Assembly (NCBI RefSeq): GCF_001908725.1
Contig: NZ_CP018725.1
Coordinates: 2,605,501 to 2,669,500, forward strand
Direction: 5' to 3'
Source: Xanthomonas vesicatoria ATCC 35937
Lineage (GTDB): Bacteria; Pseudomonadota; Gammaproteobacteria; Xanthomonadales; Xanthomonadaceae
DNA: 64,000 nucleotides
Shown here: positions 18,113 through 29,349 of the stretch, in pieces
How the letters are laid out: each line of letters opens with the position of its first letter
Numbering within the stretch: position 1 is the first letter of the stretch
Position numbers and translations under genes: made by a program
Notes under the pieces: model-generated
What the model saw: the letters and a program-made list of their open reading frames with translations, nothing else
What the model was told of the DNA's origin: nothing
Database searches by the model: none

Positions 18113-19423
18113 TCATGAGGAAGCCGATTCTGACCCGGCTGCGTGTAAACGCAACGACGCAGTGCCGATCGGCTGGTTGCAATGGCGAAACGGGCCGGCA
18201 TCTGCCGTCGCCGGATGCGAGCGTTCGGCGCACACCTGCCGCAGCGTCTGCACGAACGCGGTCTGCGCGCGCGTGGGGTGCCAGTCGCTCCGCGTGGTCA
18301 TGCCGATCTGCCGACGCAGGCGCGGCCCGGCGCTGCCGATCTCGCGCAGCAGGCCGGCGCGGCGCTCGAACAGGAACTGGTCGCGCGACATCAGGGTCAG
18401 CCAATCGTCTTCCAGCAACAGGCCGCGCACGGTCAGCTCGGCGCCGCATTCGATGCGCAGCGGCGGCGGCTCCAGCTGCCGATCACGGAACATGCGCTCC
18501 CAGCGCTCGCGCACCGGCGTGCCCGCCGCGGCCATCACCCATGGGTAGTCGAGCAGCTGCGCAAATGCGTACGCCTTGCCGGCCAACGGATGCCCACTGC
18601 GCGCCACGATCACCGGCTCGTCGTCGAACAACGGCTCCTGCAGCACGTCGCGCACCGGCAACGGGTCGCGTAGCGCACCGATCAGCAGGTCCAGCCCACC
18701 CTCGCGCAGATGCGCCAGCAACTCTGCATACGGGCCTTCGACCACGCTGATGCTGGCGGCCGGGTGCGCACGCGCAAACCGCGCCAACGCCTGCGGCAAC
18801 AGGATCGCCCGCGCCAGCGGCATCACCCCCACCACCACCCGCCCGGCATCTTGCGAGCGCAGGGCCGCCACTTCGTCGAGCGCGGCGCGTACCTCCGCCA
18901 GCGCCAACCGCACCTGCCGCAGCAGCCGCTCTGCCACCGGCGTGGGCTGCATCGCCTTGCCGCGGCGCACGGTCAGCGGCACCTCGATCACATCGGCAAA
19001 CGCCTGCACCGCGCGGTAGACCGCCGGCTGCGACACACCCAGTTGCACCCCCGCCAGCGAATAACTGCCTGCCACATCCACCGCCACCAGCGCCTGCAGC
19101 TGGCCCAACGAGACCCGTCGCTCCAGACCGGGGCGCGCTGGCAGCCGCAGCGCACGTCGCGCCACCCGGATGCCACGGCCCAGATGCGCCAGGGCGCGCT
19201 CGATCCGCGGCACCACCAGGCCGGTGGCCTCGGTGGCCGCCATGCCGCCGGGCTGCCGTTCGAACAGCCGTACGCCCAGTTGCTGTTCCAGGCGCGCCAC
19301 CGCCTGGGTCAAGGCCGGCTGCGACAGATTCACCTGCGGCGCGGCCGCGCTGATGCTGCCCAGCCGGTGCACCACGACCAGGGCATGCAGATGGCGAAGA
19401 TTCGGCTCGGGTGTCGACGGCAT
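18113..19423 (-). CDS. LysR-family regulator with two tandem HTH domains
   Basis: 436 aa, against about 300 for ordinary LysR proteins. A first LysR HTH spans about residues 9-85 (GSISAAAPQVNLSQPALTQ, LGVRLFERQPGG) and a second, related unit about 108-190 (GSYSLAGVQLGVSQPAVYR, EVPLTVRRGKAM). The substrate-binding domain follows (VVVGVMPLARAILLPQALA, GLDLLIGALRDPLPVRDVL). It is divergent from galC-galD across 101 bp holding an LTTR-type box, so it probably controls 4-oxalomesaconate utilisation and responds to a pathway acid. The tandem domain layout is seen directly; the effector is inferred. Confidence 0.9.
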   Translation of the reverse strand: MPSTPEPNLRHLHALVVVHRLGSISAAAPQVNLSQPALTQAVARLEQQLGVRLFERQPGGMAATEATGLVVPRIERALAHLGRGIRVARRALRLPARPGLERRVSLGQLQALVAVDVAGSYSLAGVQLGVSQPAVYRAVQAFADVIEVPLTVRRGKAMQPTPVAERLLRQVRLALAEVRAALDEVAALRSQDAGRVVVGVMPLARAILLPQALARFARAHPAASISVVEGPYAELLAHLREGGLDLLIGALRDPLPVRDVLQEPLFDDEPVIVARSGHPLAGKAYAFAQLLDYPWVMAAAGTPVRERWERMFRDRQLEPPPLRIECGAELTVRGLLLEDDWLTLMSRDQFLFERRAGLLREIGSAGPRLRRQIGMTTRSDWHPTRAQTAFVQTLRQVCAERSHPATADAGPFRHCNQPIGTASLRLHAAGSESASS

Positions 19424-19455
19424 GCTCTAACTATAAGCAAAACCAATACGCATAC

Positions 19456-19472
19456 CTCAAATGAATGTTGAG
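19456..19472. promoter_or_regulatory. Putative LysR-type binding box (CTCAA-N7-TTGAG)
   Basis: Perfect 5-bp inverted repeat with 7-bp spacer fitting the T-N11-A LTTR consensus. It lies 33 bp from the lysR-like start and 53 bp from galC. A TTGACT hexamer begins 5 bp after it (19477-19482), but no good -10 could be assigned. Confidence 0.5.
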
Positions 19473-19524
19473 CTGGTTGACTCTCGCCACGCAGACTCGG
19501 CGCAGCACTAACGAGGATGGATGG

Positions 19525-20196
19525 ATGAGCCAGGTCGTCACCCAGGTTGCACGCACGCCGATCGCCCTCGTTGACGGGCTGGCGCAGGCCGGCGTGGCCA
19601 CCGCGCACGAGGCGCAGGGGCGCACCGGTCTGCTGCATCACCGGCTGCGCCCGATCTACGCGGGCTGCCGCATCGCCGGCACCGCCGTCACCGTGTCGGT
19701 ACCGCCAGGCGACAACTGGATGATGCATGTGGCCCTCGAACAGCTGCAGCCCGGCGACGTGCTGGTGGTGGCCCCCACCAGCGACTGCTGCGACGGCTAC
19801 TTCGGCGACCTGCTCGCCACCTCGGCGCAGGCGCGCGGCTGCCGCGGGCTGATCATCGATGCCGGCGTGCGCGACGTGCGCGACCTCACCGCCATGCAGT
19901 TCCCGGCCTGGAGCCGCGCCATCTGCGCGCAGGGCACCATCAAGGAGACGCTGGGCTCGGTCAACGTGCCGCTGGTCTGCGCCGGGCAGCTGATCCAACC
20001 CGGCGATGTGGTGGTGGCCGACGACGATGGCGTGTGCGTGGTGCCGCGCACCACGGCGGACGCGGTGCTGGCCGAAGCGCAGGCCCGCGAAGCGCGCGAA
20101 CTGATCAAGCGCGAGCGCCTGGCACGCGGCGAACTGGGCCTGGATATCTACGCCATGCGCGAACGCCTGGCGGCCAAGGGGCTGCGCTATGTCTGA
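19525..20196 (+). CDS. galC: 4-carboxy-4-hydroxy-2-oxoadipate aldolase
   Basis: 223-aa class II pyruvate aldolase of the HMG/CHA aldolase (RraA-like) family. It cleaves 4-carboxy-4-hydroxy-2-oxoadipate to pyruvate and oxaloacetate, the last step of gallate and protocatechuate 4,5-cleavage routes. Signatures: [39 protein letters not shown], and the metal/substrate site [17 protein letters not shown]. Start [14 protein letters not shown] with ACGAGG upstream. Overlaps galD by 8 bp. Confidence 0.9.
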   Translation: MSQVVTQVARTPIALVDGLAQAGVATAHEAQGRTGLLHHRLRPIYAGCRIAGTAVTVSVPPGDNWMMHVALEQLQPGDVLVVAPTSDCCDGYFGDLLATSAQARGCRGLIIDAGVRDVRDLTAMQFPAWSRAICAQGTIKETLGSVNVPLVCAGQLIQPGDVVVADDDGVCVVPRTTADAVLAEAQAREARELIKRERLARGELGLDIYAMRERLAAKGLRYV

Positions 20197-21244
20197 GCAG
20201 GTGCGTGCGATGTGGATGCGCGGCGGCACCTCCAAGGGCGGCTTTTTTCTGGCCGACGACCTGCCCGCCGACACCGCCGCACGCGATGCGTTGCTGCTGC
20301 GCGCCTACGGCTCGCCGGACCTGCGCCAGATCGACGGCATGGGCGGTGCCGACCCGCTCACCTCCAAGGTCGCGGTGGTATCGCGCTCCACACGCGCCGA
20401 TGCCGATGTGGACTATCTGTTCCTGCAGGTGGCCGTCGACCAGGCGCAGGTTAGCGATGCGCAAAATTGCGGCAACATGCTGGCCGGCGTGGCACCGTTC
20501 GCGCTGGAGCGCGGCCTGCTGCCCACCCGCGACGGGCAGACCGAGGTACGCATCTTCATGCGCAACACCGGTACCCTAGCAACGGCCACCGTGTGCACGC
20601 CCGGCGGCCAAGTCACGTATGCGGGCGACGCGCGCATCGACGGCGTGCCGGGCACTGCCGCGCCCATTGCCTTGGCATTCGCCGAGATCGCGGGTTCTTC
20701 GTGCGGGGCGCTGTTGCCGACCGGGCGCGCCGTGGACACGCTCGATGGGGTGGCGGTGACGCTGATCGACAACGGCATGCCATGCGTGGTGATGCGCGCC
20801 AGCGATGTCGGGATCAGTGGCTATGAAGACCGCGCCACGCTGGATGCGGATGAGGCTCTCAAGGCGCGGCTGGAGTCCATTCGCCTGCAGGCCGGCCCCT
20901 TGATGCAGTTGGGCCAGGTGGGCGCCGCGACCGTGCCGAAGATGATGCTGGTGGCGCCACCGCGCAACGGTGGCGCGATCAGCGTGCGCTCGTTTATCCC
21001 GCACCGCTGCCATGCGTCCATCGGGGTACTGGGTGCGGTCACGGTTGCCAACGCGTGCCTGCTGCCGGAGTCGCCAGCACACGCGCTGGCGCAGCTGCCG
21101 GGCGGCAGCATCGTGCCGCTGGAGGTGGAACACCCCAGCGGCATGACCGGCTGCGTCATCGAATGCGATGCACAGGGCGCGGTGGTGCGCGCCGCCGTGG
21201 TCAGGACGGCACGCAAATTGTTCGATGGGGTGTTGTTTGGGTGA
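20189..21244 (+). CDS. galD: 4-oxalomesaconate tautomerase (PrpF family)
   Basis: 351-aa PrpF/diaminopimelate-epimerase-fold isomerase converting the keto and enol forms of 4-oxalomesaconate before hydration. N-terminal [19 protein letters not shown] is the PrpF signature, with [14 protein letters not shown] and [10 protein letters not shown] as the other conserved blocks; the Cys in QNCGNM is a probable catalytic residue. Co-transcribed with galC (8-bp overlap). Confidence 0.9.
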   Translation: MSEQVRAMWMRGGTSKGGFFLADDLPADTAARDALLLRAYGSPDLRQIDGMGGADPLTSKVAVVSRSTRADADVDYLFLQVAVDQAQVSDAQNCGNMLAGVAPFALERGLLPTRDGQTEVRIFMRNTGTLATATVCTPGGQVTYAGDARIDGVPGTAAPIALAFAEIAGSSCGALLPTGRAVDTLDGVAVTLIDNGMPCVVMRASDVGISGYEDRATLDADEALKARLESIRLQAGPLMQLGQVGAATVPKMMLVAPPRNGGAISVRSFIPHRCHASIGVLGAVTVANACLLPESPAHALAQLPGGSIVPLEVEHPSGMTGCVIECDAQGAVVRAAVVRTARKLFDGVLFG

Positions 21245-21782
21245 GCGCCGTTGCCATTCGCATCCTGGGTTGGCGGCGTCAGGCTGGCCTGCGCCGGCGC
21301 ATTGCAGCATGCGCATTGCACGCGCCCGATGGCTGCTGCGCTGCCCGCCGTTTGCGTCACGATTCGAGCGCGCTTGGGTCGGTGCGGATCGAGCATCGGC
21401 GCAACGTCCAGTTGCCTATCGGCAACGCCCTGCCTGTCCGGCGCATGCCAGGCGGTTTCGCTGCAGATGGAAAGCGGATCGGGTGCCGGTCGCGCCCGGG
21501 TGCGCTCCTACGTGGTGGGCGCATTTGGCTGCAGGTGAGGCAAGGGATGCAGCTTGAGGCAGGCCACGATGCACTTGCGGTACGCACATGCTGCTGCGTC
21601 AGCGTCAAACAGTCGCGTCCGTGCGAACGACGTTTCGGGGATGTGGTCGTCGATGCCATACGCACTCAGCGCCTGCAGTCGACTGGCACCCGCGCATCCG
21701 CAGCGGCGGCGACTGTCACGCGCTGCATGCCTTCACCCGGCTGTGTCTGTAGATCCCGATTCGCACCTCAACGAGCATCATC
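21245..21782. other. 538-bp gap between galD and galB, no gene recognised
   Basis: All frames lack a recognisable protein. It contains one REP-like arm (GCGCCCGGGTGCGCTCCTACG, about 21491-21511). The gap interrupts what would otherwise be a galC-galD-galB operon, so galB may need its own promoter. Confidence 0.5.
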
Positions 21783-22805
21783 ATGATCATCGATTGCCAC
21801 GGCCACTACACCACCGCACCCGCTGCACACGATGCGTTCCGCAAGGCGCAGATTGCGCATTACAACGACCCACATCTGGCAGCACCGGTGTATCAGCACA
21901 TCTCCGACGATCAGCTGCGCGAAAGCGTCGAGCAGCATCAATTGCGCCTGCTGCACGAGCGCGGTGCGGACATGACGATCTTTTCGCCGCGTGCCAGCAC
22001 CATGGCGCACCACATCGGCGACGAGGCGGTAAGCCAGGTCTGGACGCGGCATTGCAACGATCTCATCGGCCGTGTGGTGCAGCTGTATCCACACACTTTT
22101 ATCGGTGTGTGCCAGCTCCCGCAATCGCCGGGCGTGTCGATCGCACGTTCGATCGCCGAGCTGGACCGCTGCGTCACCGAGCTCGGGTTTGTCGGTTGTA
22201 ACCTCAATCCCGATCCGTCCGGCGGCCACTGGACCGGCCTGCCATTGACGGACCGCGCCTGGTACCCCTTCTTCGAAAAAATGGTCGAGCTGGACGTGCC
22301 GGCCATGGTGCATGTGTCGGGCAGCTGCAACGCCAATTTCCACGCCACCGGCGCGCATTATCTCAATGCCGATACCACCGCGTTCATGCAATTTCTGGAA
22401 GGCGACCTGTTTACCGACCTTCCCGAGTTACGCTTCATCATCCCGCATGGCGGTGGCGCCGTTCCGTACCACTGGGGTCGCTTCCGCGGCCTGGCCGACA
22501 TGCTGGGCAAGCCGTCGTTGGCCACGCACGTGATGCGCAACGTGTTCTTCGATACCTGCGTGTATCACCAGCCCGGGATCGACCTGCTGTTCGAGGTCAT
22601 CGACGTCGACAACATCCTGTTCGGCTCGGAAATGGTCGGCGCGGTGCGTGGCATCGATACGCAGACGGGGCACTACTTCGACGACACCAAACGCTACATC
22701 GATGCGCTGGCGATCTCGGACGCTGACAAGCGCAAGGTGTTCGAAGGCAATGCGCGGCGCGTGTATCCACGCCTGGACGCACAGCTGCGTGCGCGTGGAC
22801 TGTAG
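21783..22805 (+). CDS. galB: 4-oxalomesaconate hydratase (amidohydrolase superfamily)
   Basis: 340-aa LigJ-type zinc hydratase that adds water to 4-oxalomesaconate, giving the substrate of GalC. Metal ligands are visible: H6/H8 in MIIDCHGH, H177 in AMVHVSG, H222 in IPHGGG and E283 in LFGSEM (Glu where classical amidohydrolases have Asp, a LigJ trait). With galC and galD it completes the route from 4-oxalomesaconate to pyruvate plus oxaloacetate. LigJ and the unrelated GalB-type hydratase share this function; by sequence this one is LigJ-like. A decayed copy of its 3' end lies about 180 bp downstream. Confidence 0.88.
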   Translation: MIIDCHGHYTTAPAAHDAFRKAQIAHYNDPHLAAPVYQHISDDQLRESVEQHQLRLLHERGADMTIFSPRASTMAHHIGDEAVSQVWTRHCNDLIGRVVQLYPHTFIGVCQLPQSPGVSIARSIAELDRCVTELGFVGCNLNPDPSGGHWTGLPLTDRAWYPFFEKMVELDVPAMVHVSGSCNANFHATGAHYLNADTTAFMQFLEGDLFTDLPELRFIIPHGGGAVPYHWGRFRGLADMLGKPSLATHVMRNVFFDTCVYHQPGIDLLFEVIDVDNILFGSEMVGAVRGIDTQTGHYFDDTKRYIDALAISDADKRKVFEGNARRVYPRLDAQLRARGL

Positions 22806-22960
22806 CCCTTCTCCCTCCCTTCTCCCGCCGGGAGAAGGTGGCCCGAAGGGCCGGATGAGGGTACGTGCGAAGCCTCGTGCACTCAGAATCATTGCGGCGG
22901 CTTCGCCCCATACCCTCACCCCAACCCCTCTCCCGAGGGGAGAGGGGCTTTGTCACGCAC
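22806..22960. repeat. CCCTCTCCCG-family palindromes after galB
   Basis: Unit 22806-22863 contains CTTCTCCCGCCGGGAGAAGG plus GGCCCGAAGGGCC and ends GGATGAGGGTACGTGCGAAG. Unit 22912-22950 has CCCTCACCCCAACCCCTCTC then CCGAGGGGAGAGGGG, the opposite orientation. The pair separates galB from a remnant of its own tail. Confidence 0.8.
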
Positions 22961-22987
22961 CGCTGTCGATTTTGACCTTGACTGGCT

Positions 22988-23065
22988 AAGCACAAGGTGT
23001 CTGAAGGCAATGCGCTGGGGATGTATCCGCGGCTGGATGCGCAAATGGGTGCACGAGGGCTTTGA
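22988..23065 (+). pseudogene. Decayed duplicate of the galB 3' end
   Basis: Reads in frame KHKVSEGNALGMYPRLDAQM-GARGL-stop, identical at 18 of 25 positions to the C-terminus of the intact hydratase (KRKVFEGNARRVYPRLDAQL-RARGL), including the stop position. An in-frame TGA stands just upstream (22979-22981), so nothing is expressed as a longer protein. It is a partial duplication or the relic of a second, diverged hydratase gene, bounded on both sides by palindromic repeats. Confidence 0.8.
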
Positions 23066-23097
23066 CCGAGGCGTTGCACGGCGAGCTTCCCGTTAGT

Positions 23098-23263
23098 GCT
23101 CCCTTCTCCGTGCCCGCAGGGCGGATGAGGGTACGTGCGAAGCCTAATCCATGCTCCAGTAACACGCATTGCGCTCGCAAAGAACTACGGACACTGCTCG
23201 GCCAGTAATGCGCGGCTTCGCCCGTACCCTCACCCCAACCCCTCTCCCGGTGGGAGAGGGGCT
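23098..23263. repeat. Further CCCTCTCCCG-family units before rpmG
   Basis: Partial unit CTCCGTGCCCGCAGGGCGGA followed by TGAGGGTACGTGCGAAGCC (23105-23143), and a full unit CCCTCACCCCAACCCCTCTC-CCGGTGGGAGAGGGG (23227-23262). Both also carry the CGAAGCC or GGCTTCG linker word. Confidence 0.75.
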
Positions 23264-23273
23264 CGATACAAAC

Positions 23274-23303
23274 GCAAACACCCGCCTTGCGGCGGGTGTT
23301 TGC
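23274..23303 (-). terminator. Hairpin terminator of rpmB-rpmG
   Basis: Perfect 13-bp stem GCAAACACCCGCC / GGCGGGTGTTTGC with a TTGC loop, 28 bp beyond the rpmG stop. On the minus strand it is followed by GTTTGTATCG, a modest U-rich tail. Confidence 0.75.
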
Positions 23304-23330
23304 TTGGATGCAGATCGGGTAATCGGTGGA

Positions 23331-23498
23331 TTACTTGATCTTGCCTTCCTTGTACATCACGTGCTTACGCACGACGGGGTCGTACTTCATCATTTCCATC
23401 TTCCCCGGAGTGTTTTTCTTGTTCTTATCCGTGGTGTAGAAGTGGCCGGTAGCGGCCGAGGAAATCATACGAATCTTGTCACGCTTGCCTTTTGCCAT
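23331..23498 (-). CDS. rpmG: 50S ribosomal protein L33
   Basis: 55-aa L33: [20 protein letters not shown], then YTTDKNKKN and [18 protein letters not shown]. It lacks the zinc-binding Cys pairs, so it is the C-minus, zinc-independent form. Lies 13 bp after rpmB as a two-gene ribosomal operon with a hairpin terminator. Confidence 0.96.
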
Positions 23499-23511
23499 GA
23501 CTGCTTACTCC

Positions 23512-23748
23512 TCAGACCTTTTCGCCGCGCGCACGCAGCTCTTTCAGAACGGCATCAATCCCGTTCTTGTCGATGGTGCGCAATGCATGCGCGGAGACAC
23601 GGAGCTTCACCCAGCGGTTTTCGCTGGCGACCCAGAAACGGCGCTCGTGCAGGTTGGGCAGGAAGCGACGACGGGTTCTGTTGTTTGCGTGGGAGACGTT
23701 GTTACCCGTCTGCACACGCTTGCCGGACACTTGGCATACGCGGGACAT
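23512..23748 (-). CDS. rpmB: 50S ribosomal protein L28
   Basis: 78-aa L28: [40 protein letters not shown] and C-terminal LRARGEKV. The start is fixed by the family N-terminus; the in-frame sequence further upstream is leader. Confidence 0.96.
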
Positions 23749-24064
23749 TACGCACCTCGATAAATGAATTGCCACCCATAGCCTGGGGAGCGGCGGCCCC
23801 GACAGCATCAAGCTGCCACGCAACGTTGGGAATCAAGAACTTACGCTGGAACCGGCCGGCAACCCCATCGCGCTGGGTGCCGCCATCCGGAGCGACCCGG
23901 GCACAGCGAGCCGCGCATTATGCACGGCAATTCCTTGTGCCGCAAGCACTTAGCCTGCACCGCCGTTGGGTGCCGCCCGGTGCCCGGCGGCCGTTACCCG
24001 GCCTCTACTGACTTTGCGGCCACCCAGATCCCGGCAGAGGCACCTGCCGGGATCGTGCCCCGCC
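23749..24064. other. Convergent/leader gap with an inverted repeat near czcA end
   Basis: Holds the rpmB leader and, at 24027-24054, a perfect 11-bp stem GATCCCGGCAG / CTGCCGGGATC with a 6-nt loop, 11 bp past the czcA stop. It is a likely transcription end for the efflux operon but lacks a U-run. No gene seen. Confidence 0.5.
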
Positions 24065-27409
<3,345 letters not shown>

Positions 27410-27413
27410 TCAC

Positions 27414-27530
27414 GCTGTTGCTGTTGTTGCTGTTGTTGCTGTTGTTGCTGTTGTTGCTGTTGTTGCTGTTGTTGCTGTTGCTGTTGCTGTTGTTGTTGTT
27501 GTTGTTGCTGTTGCTGTTGTTGTTGTTGTT
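27414..27530. repeat. 117-bp trinucleotide microsatellite (TTG/CTG)n
   Basis: 39 uninterrupted triplets made only of TTG and CTG on the plus strand (CAA and CAG on the minus strand) in mixed order, such as CTGTTGTTG repeated about six times, then runs of TTG. A minus-strand open frame through it would encode polyglutamine, but the frame has no recognised start or domain. It lies 155 bp upstream of the czcA start within the operon. Confidence 0.85.
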
Positions 27531-27606
27531 TGCTTTCGGGGCCCCATACCGCAGCGGCAAGGCTGGCAGATACAACCCGCAGGGCGGCGCGCATGGATGC
27601 GCGACG

Positions 27607-27640
27607 TTTTTGTAAGGGACAGGGATGTCCCTTACAAAAA
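27607..27640. terminator. Perfect 15-bp hairpin with U/A flanks (bidirectional terminator-like)
   Basis: TTTTTGTAAGGGACA / TGTCCCTTACAAAAA with GGGA loop. The T5 and A5 ends are inside the stem, so it could act as an intrinsic terminator in both directions. It stands between czcB and czcA, where it could lower czcA transcription. Confidence 0.65.
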
Positions 27641-27711
27641 TTTCTGCCGGACTTGCGCACCCGCAGCGCCGCAGGCGCGGAGGGCGCGAGGACGGGGTGT
27701 GCTTTCTTTTG

Positions 27712-27745
27712 GTTACTTTTCTTTGCACAAGCAAAGAAAAGTAAC
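27712..27745. repeat. Perfect 15-bp palindrome GTTACTTTTCTTTGC-N4
   Basis: GTTACTTTTCTTTGC / GCAAAGAAAAGTAAC with ACAA loop, a motif I recognise as recurrent in Xanthomonas intergenic DNA. With the preceding hairpin and the flanking GC-rich linker it forms a composite element of roughly 27590-27800. Confidence 0.7.
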
Positions 27746-27874
27746 TCGCGCCCGACAGGGCGTGAAAGCCTTTGCTCTAGGCCGGAAGGGCGTGAACACC
27801 TTGGAAGTGGCACATCCCCCTGCACCCAACAAACGCCTTCACTCGACAACGTAACACCACCCAAACCAACGCGC

Positions 27875-29146
27875 TCAATGATCATGCGACGCCCCCGACT
27901 TCTCGATGTCGGCCTTCACCAGATAGCTCTGCTCCACCGCCACCGTGTCGCCCGGCGCCACACCCGACACCACTTCCACCTGCTGCGCATCGCGCGCCCC
28001 CAGGATCACCGGCCGCGCCTCGTACACCTCGCCCACCTGCACGAACACCACGTCCCACTCGCGAAAGCGCTGCAACGCCCCCACCGGCACCACCATCGCT
28101 GCCGGCTGCTGCGCCACCGTCACCCGCGCCTTCACCGCCGACCCTGGCCGCCACGACCCGTCGGTATTGCGCAGCACCGCGCGCGCCACCGTGCTCTGGC
28201 TGGCGGTGGCCGTGCCCGGCAACACGCGCTCCAGCGTTGTCTGCGCCACCACGCCATCGCTGATGCGCGTCACCGTTACCGGCGCGCCGGCGGCGATATG
28301 CCCGGCATCGGCGCCAAAGATGTGCAGATCCACCCACAGGCTCGACAGATCGGCGATCTCGAACAGCGATTGGCCCTCGCCCGCGTTGCTGCCCAGGCTG
28401 GCGTTACGCGCCAGCACGGTGCCGCTGATCGGTGCGGTGACCGCGTAGGTGGTGAGGCTGAGATTGCTTTCCACCGTGGCCAGCACCTGGCCGGCACGCA
28501 CCTGATCGCCGACGTTGGCGCGCAAGCTGCGCACCGGCCCGGGGAAGCGCGCGGTCGCCTGCGCCTGCGCACCTTCCGCCGGCGTCAGCAAGCCTTGCAC
28601 TTCGTGCTGATCGGCAATGCTGCCGGCGCCCACCGGCGCCACACGGATGCCCGCGTCCTGCGCAATCTTAGCGGCAATCGTGGTGCGGCCTTCGTAGCTG
28701 GAATAGGTCCAGCGATGCGTCTTGCCCTGCACGCTGGCGCGCACTTCCACATCGAACGAGTGCGGCTCGCCCACCTCACTGGCGGCCAGCAGGCTTCCGT
28801 CGTCGTGCGCACGCAGCGAATAGGTGTCGACCTTGCCGCCCAGCCGCGTGGTCTTGATCTCCACGCTGCCGGCACTGGCCGGCAGGAGTTTGCCATCGCG
28901 ATACAACCAGGCCTGGAACATGGGCGGGCGGCCGTCTTCGGCGATCGCAAGCTCCACGCTGTCGCCGTCCTGGCTGAGCAGCCGGCCGCCGTGCGCGCCC
29001 TTGGCCGCTTCGTCGGCATGATCGCCGCCGCCCTCTTCGCTGTGTCCTGCCTGACCGCCCGCACGGGCATGGCCGTCTTCTTCGGTGCGGCCGCAACCGC
29101 CAAGCACCAGCGCCAGCAGCAGCGGCACGAGAATGGAGTGCGTCAT
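27875..29146 (-). CDS. czcB: CzcB-type periplasmic adaptor lipoprotein
   Basis: 423-aa membrane-fusion protein bridging CzcA and CzcC. The start MTHSILVPLLLALVLGGCGR gives a signal peptide with lipobox LGGC. A His/Asp/Glu-rich patch follows (about residues 24-55, with HSEEGGGDHADEAAKGAHGG), likely metal binding. Barrel-sandwich and beta-barrel segments (ITAPISGTVLARNASLG-type and VVPVGALQRF) follow, and the C-terminus ends SHDH. The frame is also open 69 codons upstream to an ATG overlapping the czcC stop, but the lipobox supports the start used here. Confidence 0.9.
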   Translation of the reverse strand: MTHSILVPLLLALVLGGCGRTEEDGHARAGGQAGHSEEGGGDHADEAAKGAHGGRLLSQDGDSVELAIAEDGRPPMFQAWLYRDGKLLPASAGSVEIKTTRLGGKVDTYSLRAHDDGSLLAASEVGEPHSFDVEVRASVQGKTHRWTYSSYEGRTTIAAKIAQDAGIRVAPVGAGSIADQHEVQGLLTPAEGAQAQATARFPGPVRSLRANVGDQVRAGQVLATVESNLSLTTYAVTAPISGTVLARNASLGSNAGEGQSLFEIADLSSLWVDLHIFGADAGHIAAGAPVTVTRISDGVVAQTTLERVLPGTATASQSTVARAVLRNTDGSWRPGSAVKARVTVAQQPAAMVVPVGALQRFREWDVVFVQVGEVYEARPVILGARDAQQVEVVSGVAPGDTVAVEQSYLVKADIEKSGASHDH

Positions 29147-29349
29147 CGATGGAATTCCTTTGAAAGGCTGGCGCAGTGCACCGACCAGTGCAGCGAATGG
29201 AGAAGGCGCACAGCGCGCGTTGGCGGCCGTGCGCCCATTGCGGTCACCCCGCGTGCGCAATGCGGTTGCCGCGTGCGTGCCGACCACCCCGGTGGGCAGC
29301 AGGGAGTCACCCAGCGCATAGCCATGCGTGGACATCACGGTGCGCGCGC

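Noticed and set aside
27418..27615. Polyleucine (plus strand) or polyglutamine (minus strand) small protein over the triplet repeat
   Set aside because: The frame is a by-product of the microsatellite; no domain, signal or ribosome site.
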